Below are positions 33,413-41,169 of a stretch of DNA of 53,168 nucleotides, piece after piece. Positions within the stretch are counted from its first letter, which is position 1. Every line of letters starts with the position of its first letter. Location of the stretch: the NCBI GenBank assembly GCA_038257245.1, contig JBBSJL010000005.1, positions 1-53,168 of the forward strand, in the 5' to 3' direction. The DNA is from JAGQNP01 sp038257245. GTDB lineage: Bacteria > Patescibacteriota > Saccharimonadia > Saccharimonadales > JACQNP01. A program made the position numbers and the translations under genes. The notes below the pieces were generated by a model. That model was not told the DNA's origin and did not search any database. It worked only from the letters and a program-made list of their open reading frames with translations.

Positions 33413-33486
33413 TGGAGGCACCTACGGGTAACGCTCCCGTCTACGTGGTTTTGCAGACCACTGCCTAACTTCTCGGCCAAGGCGCC
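33413..33486 (-). tRNA. tRNA-Cys (anticodon GCA) with unusual elbow
   Basis: Acceptor GGCGCCT/AGGTGCC, U73 and CCA are encoded. The anticodon stem GTGGT/ACCAC holds loop CTGCAAA, giving GCA. The T-stem ACGGG/CCCGT is perfect, but the T-loop is AGCGTTA instead of the TTCRANY pattern. The D-loop (GAGAAGTTA) has no adjacent GG. The usual G18-U55 and G19-C56 elbow contacts therefore cannot form normally. Confidence 0.9.
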
Positions 33487-33516
33487 AACACTGTACTATT
33501 CTACCTTATGGAAATA

Positions 33517-33528
33517 GTTAGCGCTAAC
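33517..33528. promoter_or_regulatory. perfect 12-bp palindrome upstream of tRNA-Cys
   Basis: GTTAGCGCTAAC is a perfect palindrome between the stop of the 33533 gene and the tRNA-Cys 5' end. TAGAAT lies about 16 bases further towards the tRNA, so the palindrome overlaps the expected -35. It could be an operator. Confidence 0.3.
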
Positions 33529-33532
33529 CGTT

Positions 33533-33883
33533 TTACATTAATAGAGTAGGGGTAAAACGAAGTTCATCTGATCTATTAAGTCCAGATTTTGGGATAGCAA
33601 CTTTTCCGACACGCTTAACAACCCTCGGTGGTACTACATTGGAATCGACCAATACGATCACACCAGGCTCTCTAATCTTCCCCGTATCAGGATCTATAGC
33701 CCCTAATGAGCTAGGCACAATATCCCCTGTCTCCCCTACATGTTCTACATGGACATAAGCTAAGCCGTTAAAATCAAGACCAGGTAAAAACCCCATACTT
33801 AGTCGAATTCCGGGATCTTCATTAGGACCACCGGGGAATTTGTTCCTACTTACTGCTCGCTCTATGTTAAAAAAATCACTCAA
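33533..33883 (-). CDS. hypothetical protein
   Basis: This small 116-residue soluble protein of unknown family is rich in Pro, Gly and Val and probably beta-rich. The start is TTG 33883, chosen because AAGGAG lies upstream at good distance and no ATG fits. The gene lies about 100 bases after the 33989 gene on the same strand. Confidence 0.6.
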   Translation of the reverse strand: MSDFFNIERAVSRNKFPGGPNEDPGIRLSMGFLPGLDFNGLAYVHVEHVGETGDIVPSSLGAIDPDTGKIREPGVIVLVDSNVVPPRVVKRVGKVAIPKSGLNRSDELRFTPTLLM

Positions 33884-33988
33884 AACTAATTTACTCCTTA
33901 AAAAAATAGGCCTATGAAGCCATATACCATGTTATTGATCGTACATATTAGCATTTACATTTGTTTTTGTCAATGGTATTTTATTAAC

Positions 33989-34735
33989 TTATTGCTTCGT
34001 GAATCGGCTCTTTTTAAATTTGTGGGCCGCAACGACACCACCTAGCAAAACAACAGAGCCTATGGCTCCCGCTACAACACTTTTTACTAACAATCTACCT
34101 CCAGACCGAGACTCTATAACATAACTTTGATCTTCTGCTATTCCGGGCGAATTACTGTTATCTGAATTCGAATTCATAATGTGTATACCGTAACTATCTA
34201 TACCATTTTCATCCGCTTTTCTAGTTAAAAATACTTTACTCGCTGATCTTAGGATTGCGAATACACCTTCTTTGGCCTCTTCAATACCTATGGCATGGCT
34301 GCCAAAGCCTATTCTGCGTTTTGAATCTTCTTTTGTAGATGCAAATAAACTACCTGTGGGAATAATTCTTTCTGAGAGGATTCCTTTTGCAATAGAATCT
34401 TCAGCTAATATTTCATCGAATACACCGCCGATTCTTTGTAAAGGTTTTAACTTGCGTCGATCTTCTAATTGAATATCTTCGCAGGGGGCAGCAGGCTCCC
34501 CATCAGGATTAAATAATTCCAGCCTAAAATTAACTTGTTCTTCACTGTCAAAGCTAGTATTCGTAAGCCTGGCAACAACAGGAGTTTGGAGTTCACTTAC
34601 CGCCATAAATAAAACAGTATCGACTCGATTGGTCAATGTCACTCTTGTTGTAGGAATCAATTCACCGTCAGCCTCACGGGTTACATCATCAATAAATGGC
34701 GCTTCCACTCTAGTTATCTTCCTGATGCATATCAC
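33989..34735 (-). CDS. hypothetical protein with C-terminal membrane anchor
   Basis: I do not recognise this 248-residue protein. Its N-terminal ~215 residues are soluble, and one helix near 220-238 is followed by a basic tail (HKFKKSRFTKQ). That is a tail-anchored topology, with either the main domain outside or in the cytoplasm. A single Cys pair is possible (Cys3 and one in AAPCED). It overlaps the preceding gene by about 26 bases, so the two are probably coupled. Confidence 0.6.
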   Translation of the reverse strand: MICIRKITRVEAPFIDDVTREADGELIPTTRVTLTNRVDTVLFMAVSELQTPVVARLTNTSFDSEEQVNFRLELFNPDGEPAAPCEDIQLEDRRKLKPLQRIGGVFDEILAEDSIAKGILSERIIPTGSLFASTKEDSKRRIGFGSHAIGIEEAKEGVFAILRSASKVFLTRKADENGIDSYGIHIMNSNSDNSNSPGIAEDQSYVIESRSGGRLLVKSVVAGAIGSVVLLGGVVAAHKFKKSRFTKQ

Positions 34736-35000
34736 CGAAACTAACAGATGGCCTGCTGTCTAATATTTCATCAATCGGTGAGAACTTGATACTTTCTGCA
34801 ACCTCATGTATTTCATCGCCTCTTCCGTCAAAGGAATATACACATGCATCAATACTGGCGTCAGTTGTGTCGACTGCAGCAGTCAATAGAAGTCCAGTCG
34901 TAACTGCTACAACACGTCCAAGTTTACCTCTATCACCATTTATTTGTCGGTTAACATATACTTGAAGTCTTTCAAACACACCCAAATTACTCTCTCGCAT
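34710..35000 (-). CDS. small hypothetical protein with one hydrophobic helix
   Basis: The start is set at ATG 35000, because a near-perfect promoter (35008-35036) has its -10 only 7 bases upstream; the longer upstream reading would precede the transcript. The 96-residue product has a moderately hydrophobic stretch (VVAVTTGLLLTAAV, about 29-42) and an acidic C-terminal half. It overlaps the next gene, forming a two-gene unit of unknown role. Confidence 0.65.
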   Translation of the reverse strand: MRESNLGVFERLQVYVNRQINGDRGKLGRVVAVTTGLLLTAAVDTTDASIDACVYSFDGRGDEIHEVAESIKFSPIDEILDSRPSVSFGDMHQEDN

Positions 35001-35007
35001 ATCGCTT

Positions 35008-35036
35008 ATTATACTATATTTGACTGTATTACTCAA
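35008..35036 (-). promoter_or_regulatory. near-consensus promoter, leaderless layout
   Basis: TTGAGT (35031-35036) and TATAAT (35008-35013) are 17 bases apart, and the ATG at 35000 is 7 bases past the -10. This is the clearest leaderless arrangement on the minus strand. Confidence 0.8.
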
Positions 35037-35046
35037 GCTCACATGA

Positions 35047-36021
35047 TCACTTATGCACTATGGCGACATTACCGGTTTTTTGGCCTTTCTCGACATAATT
35101 GTATGCCTCGATTATTTTGTCCAGCGAATAGGTTTTATCTATTACGGGTTTGAACTCGCGTGTTTCCAACAGACCCTTCAAAAATTCAATAATTTCTTTG
35201 TTAGCTTTGGGGAGTGGAAAAATTACTCTTTTAGCTCCTAACACCTTAAACACCGGACTAATTAGCGCGAGCAGGGGGTTCTGAGCCAAATAGCCTAGTT
35301 CTGTTGAGATATATAAACCCCCTTCCCTAAGTAATGGCAGGCATGCTTTAAATGAACTCTTACCTACTGCATCAAATACTGCGTCAAATACTTGTTTTGT
35401 TTTGGTAAAATCTTCTTTTTCTCTGTCGATAACTAAATCGGCGCCCAGCGACTTTACGAGTTTAACGTTTTTTGTATCGCTTGTGGCCACCACGTATAAA
35501 CCTGCGTTCTTTAGCAACTGCACTGCGGCTGTCCCAATTGCACCTGTAGCACCATTAACCAGTACCGTTTGAGCCTTGTGCTCTTTGATAGCCCGTACAT
35601 AGCTAAGGGCATAATGCGAACCTTCTGTAGAAATAGCAGCTTGTATAAAATCAATATTAGATGGTATCAAGGCCACCGTTCTCTTTTCGGGTATTGTCAT
35701 ATACGCCCCGTGTCCGCCAAAACCCACATCGTCAAAGCCAAAAACTCTATCGCCCGCCTTAAACTGCCTTACGTTAGAACCAACGATTTCAACTACTCCT
35801 GCAAACTCACAACCGAGAATTGTTCTTCTTGGTTTAGTTAATCCACTAAACAACCTAACAATAGCTGGTTTAGCCCTGAGAAACCCACAATCTGTACGAT
35901 TTACTGAGCTAGCATGGACATTTATCAGTAACTCATCGTCTTTTGGTATAGGTTTTGGTATTTTAGTAACATTTAACACGCTACTGGGATCACCGTACTT
36001 TGTGTTTACCGCAGCTTTCAT
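35047..36021 (-). CDS. zinc-independent MDR quinone oxidoreductase-like protein
   Basis: This is a medium-chain dehydrogenase/reductase of the quinone oxidoreductase (QOR) group, using NAD(P)H. The N-terminal GroES-like domain has ASSVNRTDCGFL and GCEFAGVVEIVG. The nucleotide site is VNGATGAIGTAAVQLL, and FDAVFDAVGKSS follows. The structural zinc Cys cluster is missing, which is typical of QOR. It has 324 residues. A weak -10 (TATATT) is 6 bases before the ATG. It is divergent from the DUF1801 gene. Confidence 0.88.
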   Translation of the reverse strand: MKAAVNTKYGDPSSVLNVTKIPKPIPKDDELLINVHASSVNRTDCGFLRAKPAIVRLFSGLTKPRRTILGCEFAGVVEIVGSNVRQFKAGDRVFGFDDVGFGGHGAYMTIPEKRTVALIPSNIDFIQAAISTEGSHYALSYVRAIKEHKAQTVLVNGATGAIGTAAVQLLKNAGLYVVATSDTKNVKLVKSLGADLVIDREKEDFTKTKQVFDAVFDAVGKSSFKACLPLLREGGLYISTELGYLAQNPLLALISPVFKVLGAKRVIFPLPKANKEIIEFLKGLLETREFKPVIDKTYSLDKIIEAYNYVEKGQKTGNVAIVHK

Positions 36022-36065
36022 AAGATTAATATAACTTATCGGTCACAGTAAGGTCCACCTTGTGG

Positions 36066-36074
36066 TGATATAAT
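36066..36074 (+). promoter_or_regulatory. extended -10 promoter of the DUF1801 gene
   Basis: TGATATAAT forms an extended -10. It lies 25 bases before the ATG at 36100, and the leader has AAGGGG. Confidence 0.6.
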
Positions 36075-36099
36075 ATAGCTATTAAGGGGAAAATAAGTA

Positions 36100-36528
36100 A
36101 TGAATATGTTTGCTGGAAACGATGCGAGTACAATCAAAGAATACATACAAAATGTATCGCAGGACAGAAAAGACATAATAATTTTTCTAGATAAATTTAT
36201 ACAAAAAGCAGTTCCCGACCTGAAACCATATTTTGCCACTAACATGCTGGGTTATGGAAAATTTCAGTACCTTGATTCAAAAAAGAAGTCACAATCTTGG
36301 CCAGTTGTTGCGTTGGCAAATCAGAAAAATTATATAAGTATTTACGTGTGCGCAATCGATAAACAAGAGTACTTGGCTGAAAAATTCCAAGATGAGTTGG
36401 GTAAAGTAAGTGTTGGTAGAAGCTGCATAAGACTTAAAAAGCTAGAAGACCTAAATCTAAACACGCTAGAAAAAGTTCTAAAACTGAGTGAAAAATCTCC
36501 CGGTTTAGTTGGCGCCAAATCCATTTAA
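36100..36528 (+). CDS. DUF1801 (YdhG-like) domain protein
   Basis: The 142-residue protein fits the DUF1801 family: an N-terminal helix (IKEYIQNVSQDRKDIIIFL), FATNMLGYGKFQY, VALANQKNYISIYV, and the later GRSCIRLKKLEDLN. Members are small alpha/beta proteins of unknown biochemical function. AAGGGG lies about 9 bases upstream of the ATG. It is one of the few plus-strand genes and stands alone between two minus-strand units. Confidence 0.8.
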   Translation: MNMFAGNDASTIKEYIQNVSQDRKDIIIFLDKFIQKAVPDLKPYFATNMLGYGKFQYLDSKKKSQSWPVVALANQKNYISIYVCAIDKQEYLAEKFQDELGKVSVGRSCIRLKKLEDLNLNTLEKVLKLSEKSPGLVGAKSI

Positions 36529-36577
36529 GCTTGAGGGTTTGTTAGCTTTGCAATTCGCAATAGTGTTTTCTTAATAT

Positions 36578-37009
36578 CTACTGAGCAGGAAACGTGAAGT
36601 ACTTCTTTCCTGTCTGATATGACTCAACGTATGCCGTGAAGCATCCGAATAAGTTTTTAGGTAAATTGTCTAAATCGTACCAGCCCCATGACTCAAGTTT
36701 ATGTGGCTCCAATACCTGTGGCTCACCCGATTCCCATTCAGCAGCAAAACCAATATCAAGATAATGTTTTGGAAAATATGTTAACAAATCTGATACGCAA
36801 AGCATTCTAAGGTTTCTGATTTTGATCCCGCACTCTTCGGCTGTTTCTCTTAGAGCTGTCTGTTCGATTGTTTCACCATGCTCAAGATGTCCGCCTGGGC
36901 CTCCGTATTCGTTAGCTCCATGAGCATTTTTTCGTTTACCTAGAAGAACCTTGTCGCCTTTGATAATAAATACACCGACACCAACTTTAGCTCGTTCGTC
37001 ATCTTTCAT
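36578..37009 (-). CDS. NUDIX hydrolase (MutT-like)
   Basis: This 143-residue NUDIX hydrolase has the box GGHLEHGETIEQTALRETAE, continuing as ECGI, with all consensus residues. KVLLGKRKNAHGANEYGGPG is the usual N-terminal lead. Nucleotide-pool cleaning (for example oxidised or modified dNTPs) is plausible. TATAGT with an upstream TG lies 6 bases before the ATG, so the mRNA is likely leaderless. It is unrelated in position to the NUDIX gene by rnc. Confidence 0.88.
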   Translation of the reverse strand: MKDDERAKVGVGVFIIKGDKVLLGKRKNAHGANEYGGPGGHLEHGETIEQTALRETAEECGIKIRNLRMLCVSDLLTYFPKHYLDIGFAAEWESGEPQVLEPHKLESWGWYDLDNLPKNLFGCFTAYVESYQTGKKYFTFPAQ

Positions 37010-37015
37010 AACTTA

Positions 37016-37021
37016 ACTATA
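37016..37021 (-). promoter_or_regulatory. extended -10 of the NUDIX gene
   Basis: TATAGT, preceded by TG plus one base, lies 6 bases before the ATG at 37009. Confidence 0.45.
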
Positions 37022-37092
37022 TCAAAATGGGTCCCGAACAGGCTCATTGTTATAGACTATATTGCTGAATTCAAGCCTACTGATCGCATAAC

Positions 37093-39231
37093 TTATTCTA
37101 GTTTTGCTTTTCTAAGCAGTTGAGCATTGAAAGCTACCACTACTGTAGAAAGTGACATCAGGATTGCCCCTATAGCAGGTGATAAAAGTATGCCTTGGCT
37201 GTATAGAACACCTGCAGCCAGTGGAATTGCAAGCAGATTATATCCTGTTGCCCAGCCCAGGTTTTGTACCATTTTACGATATGTTGCCTTCGATAAGTGG
37301 ATTATCTTAACTACATCATGCGTATTGCTTTTTACTAAAATAATATCGGCAGACTTTATTGCTATGTCCGTACCAGCTCCGATGGCAATACCTATGTTAG
37401 CCTGGCTCAGAGCAGGAGCATCATTGATGCCATCACCAACCATTGCAACCTGTTTGCCGTCTTTCTGCAATTGTTTTACCTTGTTGGCTTTATCTTCTGG
37501 TCTAACCTCAGCAAAGTATTCATCTAAACCAAGCTGCTTAGCGACATATTCTGCAACTTCATTACTATCACCCGTGATCATTGAGGTACGAATGCCAAGG
37601 TCATTTAGGGCCTGGATAGTTTGTTTTGCCTCATCACGGATAATGTCTGCTAGGGCAATCGCTCCTATAACTTCTTTGCTGCTATTTATGATATAAACTT
37701 CGGTTTTACCTTCTTTAGCTGCTTGCTTGCTATGTTTTTCAATTTCCTTTGGCACAACTAATTTATTTTCAGAAATGTAACGATAACTGGCCGCTACAAA
37801 GCCATCTTTGCCATGCAAAGTGCCTTTTACACCTAAACCTGGTATTGCCGAGAAGTTGGTAACTTTATCCAGGCCAACGCGGTTAGCCTGAGCATATTTG
37901 ACTATGCCTTTACCGACGATATGTTCGCTGTTCTGCTCAAGACTAGCGGCAATATGAATAATGTCATGCTCGTTATGGCCTTTGGTAGCCCAAACATCTG
38001 TTACGCCGTGTTCTCCGCGTGTTAGGGTGCCAGTTTTGTCAAAGAGAACAATATCCAAATTTCTAGCGGACTCGAGAGCTAGTCGCTTGCGCACTAGTAA
38101 ACCGTTCTTAGCGGATAGGGTAGTCGATATAGAAACAACTAACGGTATAGCCAATCCGAGCGCATGTGGACAGGCGATAATAAGAACTGTAACTGATCGC
38201 TCAAGCGCAAATGCAGTGTCTTTGGCAATAAACCAAGCAATAAACGTCAGTATCCCTGAAATAATTGCAACGATTGTTAAAACAAAGGCAGCTTTGTCAG
38301 CTAATATTTGGGTATTGGATTTTGAGTTTTGAGCCTCAGCTACTAATCGCATTATGCCGGCTAACGTTGTGTCTTGACCTAGTTTTGATACTTCAATGGT
38401 TAACGAGCCATCCTGGTTTACTGTACCGGCAACAACCTCATCATCCACACCCTTACTTACCGGCTTGCTTTCTCCTGTAATTGCAGCTTCATCAACAGAT
38501 GAACTTCCTTCTATGATTATTCCATCGACAGGCAGACTAGCTCCTGGTCGCACCAAAACCCTGTCACCAACCTTTAGTTCACTGACTAAAACTGTTTTTG
38601 GCTTGCCGTTAATAAGCTTTTCGGCTTCATCAGGTAGTAATTTGGATATTGCATCTAAGGCACTTTCGGCTTTTTGGACTGATGCCATTTCGAGCCAATG
38701 CCCAAGCAGCATAATAGTTACAAGTGTTGCTAATTCCCAGAAAAACCCATCGCCATCTATAAAAAACTGTGTTGCAACACTATATCCGTAAGCAGTAATT
38801 ATTGCCAAGCTGATAAGTGTCATCATCCCAGGCAATTTAGCCTTTAACTCACTAGTAGCACTTTTAATGAAGACCATGCCGCCGTAGAAGAAAATAATTG
38901 TACTGAATATAAATGTTACGTACTCCGAACCAGTAAAAGATGGCGGCGTATAACCAAGCCATTTCTGAATTGAAGTTGAATATATGAGTACAGGTATAGT
39001 TAATAGCAGTGAAAGCCAAAACTTGTCGCGAAACATATTGACTGAGTGTCCAGCGTGTTTGTCGTGCTCGTGCCCTGAATGCTCATCCAAGTTATGATGC
39101 TTCATGGAGCTGTCGGGATCCTTGCTTGAAGCACTTTTCTTCAATCGTACAAGGCCCATGTGACATTTCGGACAAACGCCAGGTTCAGAAGTAGTAACGT
39201 CTGGATGCATTGGACAAGTATACATTTTCAT
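37093..39231 (-). CDS. CopB-type heavy-metal P1B-ATPase
   Basis: This ATP-driven exporter has an N-terminal heavy-metal-binding domain (CPMHPDV, then CPKCHM; Cys6, Cys20 and Cys23), followed by a His-rich stretch (44-62). Eight transmembrane helices are expected. The membrane metal site is CPH (354-356), typical of CopB-type copper or silver pumps, not the CPC of CopA. TGES is at 252-255, phosphorylated Asp398 lies in DKTGT, and the hinge is GDGINDAPAL. The length of 712 residues fits. It is the last gene of an operon controlled by the CsoR-like repressor. Copper is the likely metal, though this is not certain. Confidence 0.93.
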   Translation of the reverse strand: MKMYTCPMHPDVTTSEPGVCPKCHMGLVRLKKSASSKDPDSSMKHHNLDEHSGHEHDKHAGHSVNMFRDKFWLSLLLTIPVLIYSTSIQKWLGYTPPSFTGSEYVTFIFSTIIFFYGGMVFIKSATSELKAKLPGMMTLISLAIITAYGYSVATQFFIDGDGFFWELATLVTIMLLGHWLEMASVQKAESALDAISKLLPDEAEKLINGKPKTVLVSELKVGDRVLVRPGASLPVDGIIIEGSSSVDEAAITGESKPVSKGVDDEVVAGTVNQDGSLTIEVSKLGQDTTLAGIMRLVAEAQNSKSNTQILADKAAFVLTIVAIISGILTFIAWFIAKDTAFALERSVTVLIIACPHALGLAIPLVVSISTTLSAKNGLLVRKRLALESARNLDIVLFDKTGTLTRGEHGVTDVWATKGHNEHDIIHIAASLEQNSEHIVGKGIVKYAQANRVGLDKVTNFSAIPGLGVKGTLHGKDGFVAASYRYISENKLVVPKEIEKHSKQAAKEGKTEVYIINSSKEVIGAIALADIIRDEAKQTIQALNDLGIRTSMITGDSNEVAEYVAKQLGLDEYFAEVRPEDKANKVKQLQKDGKQVAMVGDGINDAPALSQANIGIAIGAGTDIAIKSADIILVKSNTHDVVKIIHLSKATYRKMVQNLGWATGYNLLAIPLAAGVLYSQGILLSPAIGAILMSLSTVVVAFNAQLLRKAKLE

Positions 39232-39263
39232 ATTAGATCCTTTCTACTATGTTGTGTGCAGGT

Positions 39264-39338
39264 TTAATCATGCCCGCCTTTCTCTTTGCTACGCAACTTC
39301 AAAAATAGGCTTTCACCACCAAAAATTAGTGCCATCAT
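39264..39338 (-). CDS. 24-residue ORF in the metal operon
   Basis: The stop codon of the preceding gene overlaps an ATG as TAATG, and GGAGG lies just before it, so translation would be coupled. The predicted peptide begins MMALIFGGESLFLKLRSKEK and ends GGHD. It is short and basic with one hydrophobic patch. It may be a real micro-protein of the operon or a chance frame. Confidence 0.35.
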   Translation of the reverse strand: MMALIFGGESLFLKLRSKEKGGHD

Positions 39339-40117
39339 TAACCTCCACATATACTGTCGTGAAGTGGTACTAATTCGCTAAATCGTGCCTTAATTTGCTC
39401 GTCACTCGGTCCATCTTTTTGAACAAATATAACTAAATTGCCGACTAGGTTATTGATACGTTCTAGTTCCTCTTCGCTTTTATCACTATCGCCATTATGC
39501 TCATCTACTTTCTCACCGTGAGCTTGAGCTTTTGGAAAAAGTACATTCTCTAACAACGAGACTTGCTCGTCTTTACTAAGATTACTTTTAGTGCCAAAAA
39601 ACTCTTCAAGATCTGACTCAAGAAAACTATTCCAGTCTTTTTGCTCATAACCATTTTCATCACCAACGTACACATAGTAATTGGAGCCATCTGGAACGTC
39701 TGGTAGTAAATCACCGTAACGATCTACAGAGTGCGACATAATGCCCTCATCATATCTTCGCCCTAGGTTGTCATCACTGCCTCCAATAAAGTTCCAACCA
39801 AAATACTTCAGAAATTCTCCACCTGTCATTCCATCCCAGTGGATATGTGTCATCTGATCTATATTGTCGTGGAAGTCTACTGGAGTACCGCCTGGATCAA
39901 TACTGCATGCACCTGGTGTTTCATTTTGAAATTCACCTTTGGAAAAGTCTACTGCATTACCGTCAACAATTATCTGCGTTCTAAAGTGATAATGCTCATA
40001 CTTAGGATTTCGTATGTGTGGAGAGGTAGAATAATACATAAAACCATAAGCACCGGCTGCTATAAGTAGTAAGCCGACAGCACCTGTCAACCAGTAAAGA
40101 AGTGTCTTTTTGTTCAT
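39338..40117 (-). CDS. membrane-anchored His-rich extracytoplasmic protein in the metal operon
   Basis: I recognise no named family. A membrane helix (about 7-28) is followed by about 230 outside residues. Two histidine clusters stand out: YEHYHFRTQIIVDG (about 40-53) and MTHIHWDGMTGGEF (about 89-102). Later come AHGEKVDEHNGD and a final HDSICGG. The position between a CsoR-like regulator and a CopB-type pump suggests metal binding or delivery outside the cell, which is inference. It lies 2 bases after the small membrane protein gene. Confidence 0.65.
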   Translation of the reverse strand: MNKKTLLYWLTGAVGLLLIAAGAYGFMYYSTSPHIRNPKYEHYHFRTQIIVDGNAVDFSKGEFQNETPGACSIDPGGTPVDFHDNIDQMTHIHWDGMTGGEFLKYFGWNFIGGSDDNLGRRYDEGIMSHSVDRYGDLLPDVPDGSNYYVYVGDENGYEQKDWNSFLESDLEEFFGTKSNLSKDEQVSLLENVLFPKAQAHGEKVDEHNGDSDKSEEELERINNLVGNLVIFVQKDGPSDEQIKARFSELVPLHDSICGG

Positions 40118-40119
40118 AT

Positions 40120-40389
40120 CTATTTCTTCTTTCCCATTTGATCAACGTACTCAATGCTCCAACCAACTACGTAGCCAACAACCCAAAATGAGGCTGCGAT
40201 CGTCAAGCCGCCCCATACGAAGTTATCCAAGCCAAGGTTAAATTTAGAAACCTCCATGCCGTGCATCCACCACCGGGTAACGGTATGTGAAAATTCTGGA
40301 AATATGACAACAAAGCCCGTACATAGTACCCACAATATTGCTGTAGCCAGTGCAAAACCATTCGCTAAGTTATTTTTTGTTAGTTTCAT
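40120..40389 (-). CDS. DUF5676-like two-helix membrane protein
   Basis: This 89-residue protein has two transmembrane helices (about 11-31 and 58-78) joined by a loop WWMHGMEVSKFNLG. It resembles the DUF5676 family of small membrane proteins found near heavy-metal genes; this is from memory of the pattern. A basic tail ends it. AGGAGG lies upstream of the ATG. A role in metal handling is inferred from the operon. Confidence 0.65.
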   Translation of the reverse strand: MKLTKNNLANGFALATAILWVLCTGFVVIFPEFSHTVTRWWMHGMEVSKFNLGLDNFVWGGLTIAASFWVVGYVVGWSIEYVDQMGKKK

Positions 40390-40410
40390 AACAACCCTCC
40401 TCGTTTAAGT

Positions 40411-40662
40411 TTACTTAATATCACTCTTGATTTCATCAAACTGCTTCTTGGTTATTTCACCTTTTGCGTAACGTTGTTTCAAAATATCCATCGCGTTACT
40501 TTTATTCGTTGCGGTTTGATTGCCAGCAGCAAAACGAACCAGCAAAACAATACCCAACACTACCAATGCCATCATTACTATCATAGGTAGCCAACCCCAT
40601 GTGTTATCGCCGTAACCATGGGTAATTTCATCAATAGCATCACCGTGTGCAAAATAGTTCAT
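40411..40662 (-). CDS. SHOCT-domain membrane protein
   Basis: This 83-residue protein has one helix near 26-47 and a C-terminal SHOCT motif ILKQRYAKGEITKKQFDEIK, a short oligomerisation module often at the end of membrane proteins in metal and stress operons. AAGGAGG precedes the ATG. It lies 9 bases after the repressor gene. Confidence 0.82.
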   Translation of the reverse strand: MNYFAHGDAIDEITHGYGDNTWGWLPMIVMMALVVLGIVLLVRFAAGNQTATNKSNAMDILKQRYAKGEITKKQFDEIKSDIK

Positions 40663-40671
40663 AGTCCCTCC

Positions 40672-40959
40672 TTATTTACTTGACCTTACGTTTGAAAGTT
40701 CATATAACCCCAGCAACTCCTCAATTGCTTGTTCTTGGGCTTTTTCTGAATCAGAACTAAGGCTTTCTTTGATGTGAGTACGTACATGGTTTTCAAGTAC
40801 TAGCTTATTAAGCGAACTAATTGATTTTTGAATGGCTAGGCTCTGTGTCAGTATATCCATACAATAATCTTCATTGTCTATCATTTTTTGAATACCACGC
40901 ATTTGACCTTCTAGTATCTTGGCCCGGTGCAATGCGCGTTGTTTTATATCTGCAATCAT
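40672..40959 (-). CDS. CsoR/RcnR-family metal-sensing repressor with C-H-H ligands
   Basis: This 95-residue all-helical repressor of the CsoR/RcnR/FrmR family represses its operon until metal binds. HRAKILEGQMRGIQKMI is the DNA-binding start of the family. The ligand positions are Cys33, His58 and His62, at the same spacing as Cys36, His61 and Cys65 of copper CsoR, so the last Cys is replaced by His. That is closer to the RcnR (Ni/Co) pattern, though the His near the N-terminus is absent. Its own promoter carries the operator (40973-40987). The operon continues into the SHOCT, DUF5676-like, His-rich and ATPase genes. Confidence 0.9.
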   Translation of the reverse strand: MIADIKQRALHRAKILEGQMRGIQKMIDNEDYCMDILTQSLAIQKSISSLNKLVLENHVRTHIKESLSSDSEKAQEQAIEELLGLYELSNVRSSK

Positions 40960-40965
40960 ACCACT

Positions 40966-40994
40966 ATATTAGTACCCCTGGGGGGTATTGTCAA
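40966..40994 (-). promoter_or_regulatory. promoter with CsoR-type operator in the spacer
   Basis: On the minus strand TTGACA (40989-40994) and TAATAT (40966-40971) are 17 bases apart. The spacer is a G/C-tract inverted repeat: TACCCC and GGGGTA around TGG, read at 40973-40987. This is the typical form of CsoR-family operators. A bound repressor would block RNA polymerase directly. The repressor ATG is 6 bases past the -10. Confidence 0.85.
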
Positions 40995-41169
40995 CTTATA
41001 TATTAGCCCGGTCGTTAGGGATGGAATCAAGTAAATTGAAGAAGAAATTGGATGAGGTTATTAGGAATACTCGTTAATTAAGATTCTGGGGTCACACGTT
41101 ACCACAGTCCGTAAATTCCTATGGAGAGTAGTAAGCTGGCGATAAATAATATAGGCGTGCGTATTACTG

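Noticed and set aside
41021..41077. An ATG-started 18-codon frame on the plus strand after the metal-operon promoter
   Set aside because: Too short, with no ribosome site and no related sequence seen; it is probably chance in a 180-base gap.
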